From Symsagittifera roscoffensis (Eukaryota > Xenacoelomorpha > Acoela > Convolutidae), in contig NC_087065.1 of the NCBI RefSeq assembly GCF_963678635.1, positions 45,820,381 to 45,884,380 of the forward strand: a stretch of 64,000 nt of DNA, given 5' to 3'. The notes beneath the pieces were generated by a model. That model was given only the letters and a program-made list of their open reading frames with translations. It was not told the origin of the DNA and did no database searches. The position numbers were made by a program, and so were the translations under genes. The first letter of the stretch is position 1. Every line of letters starts with the position of its first letter. Below are positions 53,501-57,040 of the stretch, piece by piece.

Positions 53501-55874
53501 GCTTATTAAATCATCAGGTATCTTTGATGCTTTAATTATGTTGGAAAAAGGCATAGAGGATGCTATTTTTTTCAAACAAAATTGATGAGATACGCACCAA
53601 TTTAGGACTCAAGAATGCATGAGTACCAACAGAAAGTTATGGATCTGCGATTACTATGTTTACTTTTTGTTCTTATAATGCTTCGAAGTTAAAAAGTTTC
53701 TAAACTGAATATTCAAAAAAAAACTATTGGATGAAAAAAGCGCAAAAAAAAACATTTATTGCTTGCGATAATTTGTTTTAATTTGATATTTAGGCCTAAA
53801 CATGTCGTCATTTTCATCCGAGCAATTTTTTGGGCGGTTAAAAGGAGGCAGCTGTAAATTCTCCCTTTATAGCGGGCTTTCAAAGCAATCCTAGCTTTTT
53901 TAAGAGCATGATGCGGAGCTTTTTTCTTTTAATTATAGTTCCGACCATTTGAAATGGAAAGGAACTATGTATTTGGGTCTGTTTTAGTTTTTTCTTGTTC
54001 CAACCATTTAAAAAATGGGGAGCAACTTTGCCTTTGGGTATATTTTTTGTTTTTCATGCAAAATCAGCTACTAAAAGTAATCATCGGAGAGTTAAGTGAT
54101 ATATCATTTTGAAGCCTTTTCAGTCGTGATTTGAACGTCTAACGTTATCAAAACATTTTCAAAAAACTTTCCCAACAGTGAGAAAAACTGGTTTGAAAAT
54201 TTTGATGTTTCGTCTAAGTTCGAGTGAGCCAGTAGCCTTACAATAGTTTAATTTGATAGCTTAAAAGCTTACAGTTGCTTAATTTAAGCAGTTAAAACTC
54301 ATTTTTACTCAACTCAAATTGATTTTTTGATTGTTTTGAGTATCTAAGCGCCTTTCTGGTAACAAAAACGTCAAAACTGCAAAAAAAACTGCAAAAAAAA
54401 ACAAAAATAACCGGCTCTGCTTGTTTTTTTTCTTTGTTTTTCACGTAAAATCAAGTACCACAAACAGTCATAGGACTGGTTTGAGTGATATAACAGCTAA
54501 AAGCTCTTTCAGTCGCGATTCGAACTACTTTAGAAAAAAAAATCCAAAAAAAGTTCCCAGTGTTGAGAAATGTCGGTTTCAAAGTTTCCAGATTTTTGTC
54601 TTAATTCGAGCGAATAAAGCAAGTGAGCAGGCTTATCTTGTTTTTCGCGCAAAATCAGGTTCCACAAATCATGGTCGGACTGGGCTGAGTGATATATCAT
54701 ATTAAAGCCCTTTCAGTCGTAGTTCGAACGACTTCAAAAAATTTTGAAATTTTTTTCCCGGTGTCGGGACAAACCGGCTTCAATTTTTTGCTTTTTGTCC
54801 ATTTACGAGTAAATGAAGTGATGATAACCTTTTTAATTGGTCATTTAGACAAAAAATGCTGTTACATTTTTAAGAGTGTGTATAGTTTTATCATCACCCC
54901 GCATACAAAAAACGACACTAAATTGAAGAACCTAATAAATTGAAGCACTTTTATTTGTAGTTTTTATGAATATGGTCGGACCATTCTGTGCTACTTGCAC
55001 AGCAACGGGCTATTCTTGTTTTTTTTTTGAATACTAACACGGTTAACTTTCTTGAACTAATAGTTAAAGCTAAGTTGTTGGCAATATAATTTTCGGTCAA
55101 CGATAACGATTCTGAACAAAGCATTTGTAAAAAAAAAAAGTAATTAAATTAAAATAAACCGTTGATGTCGTTTAAGTTGGTCAATGTCGCCAATATTGTC
55201 AACAATTTGGTATCAACAAAAACAAAATTGTTTATTTTTGGCCAATGATGGTTCAAGTTCTTAACGGGAGTTTCATGGTCGATTTTTTTTCTCGACTTGC
55301 CCAGCTTATCAAAAATGCTGTAAACAACATACCATCTTGCTAAAATTGTCTACGACGAGGGGCATTTTTTAAGAAAAACTGTCCAAATCTAAAACACCAT
55401 TATTAAGCATTTTTGGAAGGACTTGTCCCGAAAAATATTACATATTTACGCAAAGATGCATGTTGAATGTTCAACGGTCAGTCGGTCAAAGATATATGTT
55501 AAAATAGTACTAAAACCGTTTAGTTAGTTAGTTGGTGACCCTCTGGTTAGTGACAGGGTCGAATTTCCCAAACCGCTTTTGCCGTGGGGCATTATATGGG
55601 AGACGGTCCTATTTTAGCAGAGTAATTTGTGTATTGTTCCCTTCAGAGAATGGCCTAGTTTCAAACAAGATATGAACTTCGACGTCACCACGTGATTGTG
55701 AATTCACCTATTTTTGACTTCATTTAGATGCAGCAAATAGAAGAGTACATGGCACATAGGAAGCTGAACCCCGACCTGCAGGTGAAAGTGCACAACTACT
55801 ACGAGTACAAGTACAAGGGCAAGATGTTCGACGAAGACATCATACTCGACGAAATGAACGAATGTCTACGAGAG
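5068..55874 (+). CDS. HCN: HCN/Ih hyperpolarization-activated cation channel, nine exons, 3' end missing
   Basis: Nine exons with GT-AG borders and matching phases join at 5068-5530, 22185-22615, 22898-23052, 26877-27075, 47825-48012, 48647-48704, 49077-49226, 51884-52102 and 55728-55874 (2010 bases, 670 codons). Residues 1-298 are polar and low-complexity. From 299 come the HCN domain, the [13 protein letters not shown] hallmark before S1, then S1-S2, S3, an S4 rich in spaced Arg/Lys, S5, the pore with GYG at about 571-573, S6, and the first C-linker helices. This is the plasma-membrane pacemaker channel family: Na/K-permeable, opened by hyperpolarization and usually modulated by cAMP. The cyclic-nucleotide-binding domain and stop codon are not in the joined exons. 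Introns 1 and 4 are 16.7 and 20.7 kb and are filled with repeats. Family assignment is firm. The exact start codon and the downstream exons are uncertain. Confidence 0.92.
5531..7519 (+). other. HCN intron 1, left part, repeats only
   Basis: No coding potential was seen. It includes a dispersed repeat around 6320-6760 and, from about 7290 to 7450, imperfect runs of GATTATAATCGATT-like sequence. The latter resemble the AT-rich block inside the neighbouring 4.25-kb units. Confidence 0.5.
6320..6760. repeat. Dispersed repeat, copy 1 of 3
   Basis: Blocks such as CGAGCGATTAAGGCAAG, the AAAAGCTTACAATAGCTTAA stretch, and CCGAAAAAAACCGACAAT with ATGGTCGGAACATT recur, diverged, at 40574-41060 and 54060-55020. 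No coding capacity or ends could be defined. It is probably an old non-autonomous transposon. Confidence 0.5.
7578..7911 (-). mobile_element. hAT-type MITE in tandem unit 1
   Basis: The ends are related to CAGGGGCGGATYTAGG in inverted orientation: CAAGGACGGATTTAGG at left and ATCCGCCCCTG at right. Inside it has the family's GGGACTCGACCCCC, GAGATATCCAT and AGGTCGACC-type landmarks. Flanking 8-mers do not match, so the target duplication is lost. The copy predates the tandem amplification because it sits at the same place in every unit. Confidence 0.8.
10719..10785 (-). pseudogene. Decayed EHD-like exon piece, unit 1
   Basis: On the - strand an acceptor-like TTTTTTGTAG is followed by GCGAAGAGAAAAAAATTGCC, which matches the start of the EHD-like exon at 61028-60835. 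It translates as [12 protein letters not shown] and DAKQAAVY before a stop. The genuine exon reads DEKKVAIILTKC and DAKQAAVL. Similarity continues rightward into the intron to about 10930 and stops abruptly inside the exon at 10719. Confidence 0.75.
11832..12164 (-). mobile_element. hAT-type MITE in tandem unit 2
   Basis: Same insertion as at 7578, copied with the unit, with a few substitutions. Confidence 0.8.
14970..15036 (-). pseudogene. Decayed EHD-like exon piece, unit 2
   Basis: Tandem copy of the fragment at 10719, with a single-base change near its middle. Confidence 0.75.
16083..16414 (-). mobile_element. hAT-type MITE in tandem unit 3
   Basis: Same insertion as at 7578, copied with the unit. 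One T is missing in the run after the GTGTGTTTGTC segment. Confidence 0.8.
19220..19286 (-). pseudogene. Decayed EHD-like exon piece, unit 3
   Basis: Tandem copy of the fragment at 10719, identical to that of unit 2 as far as read by eye. Confidence 0.75.
20274..22184 (+). other. HCN intron 1, right part, nothing recognised
   Basis: AT-rich DNA with short chance frames on both strands. A small duplicated TTATAACCAG lies at the array border. No transposon ends or RNA genes were found. Confidence 0.45.
22185..22615 (+). CDS. HCN: HCN exon 2: polar N-terminal region
   Basis: The acceptor TTCTTGACATGACAG precedes GTAAATGCGAGG. The first two bases complete an Arg codon with exon 1. The 143 codons are Ser/Asn/Glu-rich, including [14 protein letters not shown] and [13 protein letters not shown], with no known domain. 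The exon ends HHSVGDS...SIGFHK at GTATAA in phase 0, leading directly into the conserved HCN domain of exon 3. The long open frame between good splice sites supports it. Confidence 0.75.
22898..23052 (+). CDS. HCN: HCN exon 3: HCN domain and pre-S1
   Basis: The acceptor GTGTTCAG precedes [20 protein letters not shown] and ends with [13 protein letters not shown] in phase 2 at GTTCGA. The NKF...FGS.KA...E..R...WIIHPYS.FR pattern is the signature of the HCN domain that packs against the voltage sensor and C-linker. Confidence 0.93.
23440..24095 (+). mobile_element. Degenerate hAT MITE split by about 320 bp
   Basis: The left half (GCGCGGATCTAGGAGTTTCTCGAGGGCGGGG through GGAAAATTTTGACAAA, 23440-23663) and the right part (AAAGTTAGTATATTTTG to ATTTCTCAAAATAGTACAAAG, about 23990-24095) match consecutive parts of the MITE at 38085-38533. 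About 320 bp of unrelated sequence lies between them. The terminal right end is lost. Confidence 0.55.
26171..26254. other. Near-perfect 84-nt hairpin
   Basis: GGGAAGCTGGAAAAGAGCCC... at 26171-26203 pairs with ...GGGCTCTTTTCCAGCTTCCC at 26222-26254. 30 of 33 positions pair around an 18-nt loop. Size and shape fit a miRNA precursor on either strand; it could also be a small foldback element. No protein or other repeat explains it. Confidence 0.6.
26877..27075 (+). CDS. HCN: HCN exon 4: S1, S2
   Basis: The acceptor TTCTGTTAG completes an Arg codon and continues [20 protein letters not shown] (S1), an extracellular loop with NYTLAGSW, then S2 ending in [10 protein letters not shown]. It ends in phase 0 at CAG/GTGAAC. 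The WD.(I/V)ML and (M/L)NFRTG motifs are typical of HCN channels. Confidence 0.93.
27076..27441 (+). other. HCN intron 4, left flank of the LTR element
   Basis: Plain AT-rich intron between exon 4 and the LTR at 27442. Nothing else recognised. Confidence 0.5.
27442..28474 (-). repeat. 3' LTR, 1033 bp
   Basis: On the - strand it starts TGTAGTATTG and ends TTAGTAAAAC. It matches the LTR at 35966-37122 almost base for base, but lacks 124 bp after GCGGTCATTG near its U5 end. Confidence 0.88.
28453..28474. repeat. Terminal palindrome of the 3' LTR
   Basis: TGTAGTATT and AATACTACA face each other across four bases at the outer edge of the LTR. The same 22 bases close the other LTR at 37101-37122. 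This is longer than the usual 2-6-bp LTR end repeat. Confidence 0.75.
28480..28490 (-). other. Polypurine tract
   Basis: On the - strand AAAAAAAGGGG lies five bases before the 3' LTR, the position where plus-strand DNA synthesis is primed. It fixes element orientation and the LTR border. Confidence 0.8.
28622..29311 (-). pseudogene. Basic 3' ORF of the LTR element, one internal stop
   Basis: A single 230-codon frame is interrupted by one TGA at 28909-28907. The first part starts [20 protein letters not shown] and is Lys/Arg-rich. After the stop the frame continues to [20 protein letters not shown] and a strongly basic, heptad-like stretch ([20 protein letters not shown]) predicted to be coiled-coil. 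No similarity to integrase, Env or RT was recognised. Its place next to the polypurine tract is where accessory or env-like genes sit in LTR elements. The stop may be a mutation or a readthrough site; the sequence does not decide. Confidence 0.55.
29312..30882 (-). other. Interior where pol would be expected; no RT or integrase
   Basis: Between the protease frame and the 3' ORF there are about 1.6 kb with only short frames. One, 30740-30555, reads [21 protein letters not shown] 44-bp direct duplication lies at 29467-29554. Nothing resembling YxDD, RNase H or the integrase zinc finger appears in any frame read. Confidence 0.6.
29467..29554. repeat. 44-bp tandem duplication
   Basis: Two adjacent copies beginning CAAATGAAGAAAGACGATCA, with a single difference (TTAATTAACC against TTTATTAACC). 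Confidence 0.8.
30883..31688 (-). CDS. Protease frame, reached by -1 frameshift
   Basis: The frame lies -1 to gag and is open from the slippery site through the gag stop to the TAA at 30883. It contains a retropepsin core, [11 protein letters not shown], whose DTGA lies about 39 codons after the shift, and the downstream ILGMDF motif that pairs with it. About 130 residues of unassigned sequence follow, then the frame ends. In autonomous Ty3/gypsy elements reverse transcriptase would follow in the same frame; here it does not. There is no ATG at the frame start, which fits production only as a Gag fusion. Confidence 0.82.
31680..32774 (-). CDS. gag: Gag of the LTR element, 364 aa
   Basis: The ATG at 32774 starts [20 protein letters not shown]. 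The central region ([20 protein letters not shown], then [10 protein letters not shown]) is a Retrotrans_gag capsid domain. A single zinc knuckle C-X2-C-X4-H-X4-C sits at residues 247-260. A Ser/Asn/Arg-rich tail leads to TAG at 31682-31680. Gag forms the virus-like particle and binds the RNA. The frame is intact, unlike the 3' ORF. Confidence 0.9.
   Translation of the reverse strand: MANVVAYPDLALEKFTGLDPNEDARDFLDIVEKKIPFSLGTRPGDAGDEQDAYDNRQRALFGSILRGPAAQWYQGLAANLPWNDIRDQFIDRFTDDKDKYWRRIEAENIKIQPDEFIKSYIHRLSTAVDRGWPNPTFNDDQRTAKKMEFFVRGLSPPGLKQKAQQFLIENPPATWQQLKDHIATKDLSFAISSEFIGTASSSIENKLEIEGIKNQLKELTGLMKDHKINAAYNPHEHRNKQNNPMFCNWCCMSGHTISHCFKYNDQQEQNYDSLQLRENSNRSHHNYSKSRSRVDNNFNDINSQQEFRHLSNFNESSQSRDRSNSKKHFNENNDYHSPYQIHNFSDDDIPGDYTDNECELVNLN
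31683..31689 (-). other. U UUA AAC -1 ribosomal frameshift site
   Basis: The last gag codons read AAT TTA AAC TAG, giving the classic X XXY YYZ heptamer TTTAAAC in the correct phase, directly before the stop. Slipping back one base enters the protease frame, which stays open. Confidence 0.85.
32775..35947 (-). other. 3.2-kb non-coding leader of the LTR element
   Basis: Between the primer site and gag lies an unusually long leader without long - strand frames. One segment is densely packed with a TGAAAC motif (33810-35056). Two segments near 32950-33075 and 33400-33545 look like a diverged duplication. A + strand hydrophobic frame at 33420-33665 is probably chance. Confidence 0.7.
33810..35056 (-). 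repeat. Cluster of 18 TGAAAC (sense GTTTCA) motifs
   Basis: Counting by eye gives 18 copies of TGAAAC on the + strand, most as CTGAAACC or CTGAAACT, irregularly spaced. In the element's sense RNA they read GUUUCA(G). A random 6-mer would be expected less than once here. Confidence 0.75.
35948..35965 (-). other. Primer-binding site of the LTR element
   Basis: On the - strand TGGTGCGACCGCAGCAGA follows the LTR end AGTAAAAC with no gap. The TGG start fits priming by a tRNA CCA end. I could not name the tRNA. Confidence 0.7.
35966..37122 (-). repeat. 5' LTR, 1157 bp
   Basis: Matches 27442-28474 with about eight substitutions. It also carries 124 extra bases (about 35987-36110) absent from the other LTR, and ends in the same terminal palindrome. 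Confidence 0.88.
37138..37447 (-). mobile_element. hAT MITE with 8-bp target duplication GTCACGTC
   Basis: CAGTAGCGGATTGAGG at left and TAGATCCGCGCCTG at right are inverted ends of the family. GTCACGTC flanks both sides (37130-37137, 37448-37455), the hAT duplication size. It sits 15 bp outside the LTR of the neighbouring element. Short frames within it are MITE translations, not genes. Confidence 0.88.
38085..38533 (+). mobile_element. hAT MITE, best-preserved copy, target duplication CTCACGTG
   Basis: CAGGGGCGGATCTAGG at 38085 and its inverted partner CTAAATCCGCCCCTG at 38533 are flanked by CTCACGTG (38077-38084 and 38534-38541). Inside are two long G runs (17 and 22 G), a palindromic GGCGCCGAAGGCGCC and AGGTCGACC-type landmarks. 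No transposase is encoded, so it is a non-autonomous hAT passenger. Confidence 0.92.
38542..40573 (+). other. HCN intron 4, nothing recognised
   Basis: AT-rich, with only short frames of biased composition. Runs around 38820-39460 hint at an old degenerate repeat, but no ends could be set. Confidence 0.45.
40574..41060. repeat. Dispersed repeat, copy 2 of 3
   Basis: It shares GTACCACAAATAGTGATCGG, a TGAGTGATATATCAT block and a CCGCCGAAAAAAAACGACAA block with the copies at 6320-6760 and 54060-55020. It contains a 65-bp tandem duplication. Confidence 0.5.
40804..40930. repeat. 65-bp tandem duplication
   Basis: TAGTTTTTCAATTTGCTTAT and the following bases repeat after exactly 65 bp with essentially no differences, so the duplication is recent. 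Confidence 0.85.
41061..41461 (+). other. HCN intron 4, flank of the Mag-like element
   Basis: Plain intron. The last four bases, GCAC, recur right after the 3' LTR. Confidence 0.5.
41462..41671 (+). repeat. 5' LTR (210 bp, probably truncated)
   Basis: TGAGATAGGGACC...GACTTTAACA matches 47325-47534 except for C against T at 41539/47402 and G against A at 41574/47437. The A of the gag ATG is its last base. Confidence 0.85.
41671..42807 (+). pseudogene. gag: gag with an internal stop
   Basis: The ATG at 41671 starts [20 protein letters not shown]. The frame is stopped by TAA at 42034-42036 and continues in the same frame to TGA at 42805-42807. The second part aligns with the capsid region of the element at 1-1891, then has an Arg/Gly-rich patch ([10 protein letters not shown]). 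Two zinc knuckles follow: C-X2-C-X9-H-X4-C and C-X2-C-X4-H-X4-C, between about 42478 and 42592. Only the single TAA separates the two halves. Confidence 0.85.
41672..41686 (+). other. Primer-binding site, tRNA-Ser type
   Basis: TGGCGCAGCCAGCAG directly follows the LTR, the same as in the element at 1-2148, and overlaps the gag start codon by two bases. Confidence 0.75.
42776..43087 (+). pseudogene. Aspartyl protease segment
   Basis: It lies +1 to gag and overlaps its end. It contains the active-site DSGS in [13 protein letters not shown], homologous to DTGS of the element at 1-1891. It ends at TGA (43085-43087), with ILGRDLMG, the second protease motif, directly after the stop in the same frame. 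A natural +1 shift or a one-base indel could explain the gag-protease frame change. In the sister element gag and protease share a frame, which favours an indel. Confidence 0.82.
43088..44566 (+). pseudogene. Reverse transcriptase and RNase H
   Basis: Same frame as the protease, after its TGA. The RT N-terminal edge [18 protein letters not shown], then [13 protein letters not shown], the [12 protein letters not shown] motif and the catalytic FIDD at about 43796-43807 are all present. RNase H follows with [16 protein letters not shown] and the [12 protein letters not shown] motif. TAG at 44564-44566 stops the frame just before the conserved GMADYLSR linker. The catalytic residues look intact; only the stops break it. 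Confidence 0.9.
44576..45229 (+). pseudogene. RNase H-integrase linker segment
   Basis: Same frame as RT after the [16 protein letters not shown] is the conserved end of RNase H. About 200 polar residues follow, ending at TAA 45227-45229. About 100 bp with further stops and a frame change separate it from the integrase frame. Confidence 0.75.
45331..47115 (+). CDS. Integrase with long repeat-bearing tail
   Basis: The 594-codon frame (first conserved part [20 protein letters not shown]) holds the integrase zinc finger (H82, H86, C114, C117). The DD35E core has D149 in [10 protein letters not shown]208 in LHMDQATGF and E244 in TGMVERT, with exactly 35 residues between the last two. The C-terminal third is basic and proline-rich, with three KSTPGPSEP-type repeats and an acidic stretch. 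It ends in RRGVS and a TGA inside the start of the 3' LTR, typical of Mag-like elements. The domain is intact, but it is cut off from the upstream pol frame and has no proven start codon. Confidence 0.9.
   Translation: MEHPEILSLKLVKAKLEKDPIMKTIRDAIRDKNPRAREIITKLGPYYAQHYNDFAVRENCLWMDGRLAIPKDMSSAVLNRQHFQHHGRDKMFAAAKDVWIPLMHRNIAATAKYCKSCVEAGKNLKPDIPKRDIGETYVPKEPNDLVQLDFWGPVNYVRDRKKYVLVAVDTFSHWPSAYICSSNKSKNVLKFLRKYINTHGHPRKLHMDQATGFFSNDIQSFCNYEGIEQIKSPVKDHRATGMVERTIGSIKNYVLTYLQENQNYKFGEMISRALSALRFVPHSKTKLTPFEAYHGREANTAFRNLTKTPSLKNLNWNNVVNQKLSCLDKASNLPEVELTLDWEKRSDLVYAPEQRKTPRILDGDEIIDRDPKATEIADKVPKHSGWLKRHKTSSTTVYQKTGKTDPKDPRRYKRLPLKIDKLTDHTVKMEKGALLRRSGVSFRTAAEESQIRDLNKACIPGPSKYRKSTPGPSEPGKSTPGPSEPAKSTPGPSVPTKFKRKAEKEKITMGQAKKAAKPRNVEYSEDESEENDMSDWTVEEDEAAKTAASKEVIEPSDTVVTRTPKTVEGNRKKGAEGTRRKPQRGQALTRRGVS
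46722..46812 (+). repeat. Three 30-bp repeats coding KSTPGPSEP
   Basis: AAAAGCACCCCGGGTCCAAG and flanking bases recur three times with one- or two-base changes in the integrase tail; a fourth partial unit precedes them (PGPSKYR). Confidence 0.85.
47097..47107 (+). other. Polypurine tract
   Basis: AAGAAGGGGGG directly before TGTCATGA. This is the expected tract-LTR junction and the main reason to place the 3' LTR start at 47108 rather than 47325. Confidence 0.75.
47108..47534 (+). repeat. 3' LTR, 427 bp (last 210 bp shared with the 5' LTR)
   Basis: It starts TGTCATGATT, like TGTCATAC in the LTR at 1892-2148, and ends GACTTTAACA. It contains a 26-bp tandem duplication (TTTGCCTGAAAACTCAAG..., about 47179-47235) and an AATAAA at 47434-47439 where the 5' LTR has AATGAA. 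If the true LTR were only 47325-47534, no polypurine tract would adjoin it. Confidence 0.7.
47535..47824 (+). other. HCN intron 4, right end
   Basis: From about 47597 a G run, a TTTTTTAGGTTGTCGACC stretch and TAGAAAAATG suggest a highly decayed hAT MITE running to the acceptor of exon 5. Confidence 0.4.
47825..48012 (+). CDS. HCN: HCN exon 5: S2-S3 loop, S3, first half of S4
   Basis: The acceptor GTGTTTATAG leads to [20 protein letters not shown] (S3 start), [14 protein letters not shown], then [12 protein letters not shown] of the voltage sensor. It ends in phase 2 at AG/GTACAG. KSWF.VDF.SSIP.DY is a hallmark of HCN channels. Confidence 0.94.
48140..48180. repeat. 21-bp tandem duplication
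   Basis: CTATTACTTTGCTCAATACC is present twice in tandem at the truncated left edge of the following MITE. Confidence 0.8.
48181..48534 (+). mobile_element. hAT MITE, left-truncated
   Basis: It matches 38085-38533 from the TTTTTTTAGGTCGATCAAATTG landmark to the right end CTAAATCCGCCCCTG. The left terminal repeat and target duplication are missing. Confidence 0.85.
48647..48704 (+). CDS. HCN: HCN exon 6: second half of S4
   Basis: A 58-bp exon after ACTTCTGTTTCAG. The first base completes a Ser codon with exon 5 and the rest codes [19 protein letters not shown]. It supplies the regularly spaced arginines of the S4 segment and the QWEE start of the S4-S5 linker. It ends in phase 0 at GTTAGT. 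Confidence 0.94.
48705..49076 (+). other. HCN intron 6
   Basis: Plain AT-rich intron of 372 bp. Nothing else recognised. Confidence 0.6.
49077..49226 (+). CDS. HCN: HCN exon 7: S5 and outer pore
   Basis: The acceptor TATGCTTGCAG precedes [20 protein letters not shown] (S5), then [12 protein letters not shown] and the turret [13 protein letters not shown]. 50 codons, phase 0 at both ends, donor GTTAGC. L..HW.GCL.FL.P and FPPDCWV are diagnostic of HCN channels. Confidence 0.94.
49227..50986 (+). other. HCN intron 7, left part
   Basis: No gene seen. The parts near 50470-50720 share short blocks with other dispersed repeats (TTTGTTCCGACTCTGGAAG). Confidence 0.45.
50987..51790 (-). mobile_element. 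Decayed hAT MITE split by a foldback MITE
   Basis: The left part (CAGACGCGAATTTAG..., CGCCAATCAAAACTAGTTTTGAGG) and the right part after 51598 (GCAATTTTTTGGTCAAAG..., TTTTTTGCGCG, TATCGAGAAAAACCAAGATC) follow the order of the MITE at 37138-37447. The foldback element 51155-51590 lies between them. Confidence 0.6.
51155..51590. mobile_element. Foldback MITE with 75-bp inverted ends
   Basis: Both ends repeat AAATGGCATAATTCCCAAAT in opposite orientation, and the arms reach inward to the ATTTCATG / CATGAAAT pair. CTTTAAGT flanks it on both sides (51147-51154, 51591-51598), with a G following on each side, so the duplication is 8 or 9 bp. No coding capacity. Confidence 0.85.
51884..52102 (+). CDS. 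HCN: HCN exon 8: pore helix, GYG filter, S6
   Basis: The acceptor TTGTTGTTTCAG precedes [20 protein letters not shown], the SIGYG selectivity filter and S6 ([20 protein letters not shown]), ending SSRRLFAEK in phase 0 at GTCAGT. The filter has Ser where vertebrate HCN channels usually have Cys before IGYG. Confidence 0.95.
52103..54059 (+). other. HCN intron 8, left part, no gene
   Basis: AT-rich, only chance frames. AAATGGAAAGGAACT appears near 52160 and again near 53950, so diverged dispersed repeat pieces are present. Confidence 0.45.
54060..55020. repeat. Dispersed repeat, copy 3, internally repeated
   Basis: The block TGAGTGATATATCAT...CTTTCAGTCG occurs three times inside (near 54085, 54480 and 54690), each after a CCACAAA or CTACTAAA stretch. 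It ends in ATGGTCGGACCATT. It is related to 6320-6760 and 40574-41060 and appears to have grown by internal duplication. Confidence 0.55.
55021..55727 (+). other. HCN intron 8, right end
   Basis: Nothing recognised beyond traces of decayed hAT MITE landmarks near 55480-55580 (GTCAGTCGGTCAAAGATATA, GACAGGGTCGAAT). Confidence 0.4.
55728..55874 (+). CDS. HCN: HCN exon 9: C-linker A' and B' helices
   Basis: The acceptor TGACTTCATTTAG precedes [20 protein letters not shown], then [20 protein letters not shown] and DEMNECLRE, 49 codons in phase 0. The donor is GTGACA. The Y.YKGK.FDE pattern is the C-linker tetramerisation region that couples nucleotide binding to gating. It is the last HCN exon found. 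Confidence 0.94.
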
Positions 55875-55940
55875 GTGACATCCTTTACATTAACCAAACC
55901 TGGCCAATTAGCCGATCGCGCCTTATTCGCTTAACCGATA

Positions 55941-55992
55941 ACTAATTGAGCAATATTGCTCGAAGGAGCAGAATGCTCAATTGATTCTAGTT
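55941..55992. other. Hairpin just after exon 9
   Basis: AATTGAGCA (55944-55952) pairs with TGCTCAATT (55974-55982). An inner TGCTC/GAGCA closes on a GAAG loop, and TAACTA/TAGTTA pair outside. It lies about 10 bases after the first in-frame stop met when exon 9 is read through its donor. Confidence 0.6.
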
Positions 55993-56550
55993 AACTCCTG
56001 AAAATGAACCATTTTTTCAAATTAAATGGTGGGTTTTGTCATTGTTTATATGCAATATTTTTTAGACCTATATTTGCTTATTTGCTTCAAAGCTTCCTTA
56101 GTTTACTTTAAAAAGCGAGCAGCTAAAGAAGTACGTTTGTTGGGTTTTTTGTTCATTCTTCTGGAACTGAATATTCTCATTTTTCTTACAGTAACCAATA
56201 CTTTGATCACGCTTTCTTTTTCCTCCCCACTTGGATTTTATGGGCTTAAAAATGGCGAGATAGGAATATAGAAAACTAGATTAGAAGATTAAATTTCATG
56301 TGTTGTAGTAGTCTTTAATGACAGAACCCAGGGTCCCCAAGGCAGTATAGCTTACGATTACAAAGCAGTGGGATAAGACCCGTCGGTCAGAAATGGTTGA
56401 TGGAATATCACTTTCATCCCAAGTCGTGTGTTACCATTGGTAACTAAATCTGTCATGACATCTACTTAAGTAGTATTTTCTTGATGAACTAAAAAATTGC
56501 CATGCTTCTTTTTGGAAATCATAAGTCAAGTATAATGAAAGTGGCTGAAC
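55993..56550 (+). other. Downstream of exon 9, nothing recognised
   Basis: No cyclic-nucleotide-binding-domain exon could be found here in any + frame. Confidence 0.45.
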
Positions 56551-56668
56551 GTGGCTGCCTTTCATGGTGTACGCTACAAGGACTACAAAATTTACCACAG
56601 AAATAAGGCCGAAAACACAAAAGAAGCGCTAAAACGTCGCTGTGCTGAAAGTGCAATTCGAAGCAGGG
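56551..56668 (+). other. Coding-like island at the left of the assembly gap
   Basis: The + frame AAFHGVRYKDYKIYHRNKAE...RRCAESAIRS is open into the gap with less AT-biased codons than the flanks. It faintly recalls a FLYWCH-type zinc finger (G.RY...RC), but key positions are off. It is probably a fragment of a transposon or host gene cut by the gap. Confidence 0.25.
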
Positions 56669-56868
56669 NNNNNNNNNNNNNNNNNNNNNNNNNNNNNNNN
56701 NNNNNNNNNNNNNNNNNNNNNNNNNNNNNNNNNNNNNNNNNNNNNNNNNNNNNNNNNNNNNNNNNNNNNNNNNNNNNNNNNNNNNNNNNNNNNNNNNNNN
56801 NNNNNNNNNNNNNNNNNNNNNNNNNNNNNNNNNNNNNNNNNNNNNNNNNNNNNNNNNNNNNNNNNNNN
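56669..56868. other. Assembly gap, 200 N
   Basis: Exactly 200 undetermined bases, a typical placeholder length, so the true size is unknown. Confidence 0.99.
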
Positions 56869-57040
56869 GTACAATTGCAGTACTGATTCATGGTGTATTC
56901 CTGAATCAGGGATGACTTTCGCTGCAATTTCAACCCGGGCGTCCATCAGAAGTTTGGAAACCTCAAAAATGTATTGTTTAGTATACCTCCTCAGTGCATG
57001 TTTTTTCGTCATGCGCTGGCGCCGACTTTTAAAAGAAACT
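56869..57040 (-). other. Coding-like island at the right of the gap
   Basis: On the - strand a frame reading RMTKKHALRRYTKQYIFEVS...PDSGIHHESVLQLY is open into the gap, with higher GC than its surroundings. It was not recognised. It may belong to the same broken object as 56551-56668, though on the opposite strand. Confidence 0.3.
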
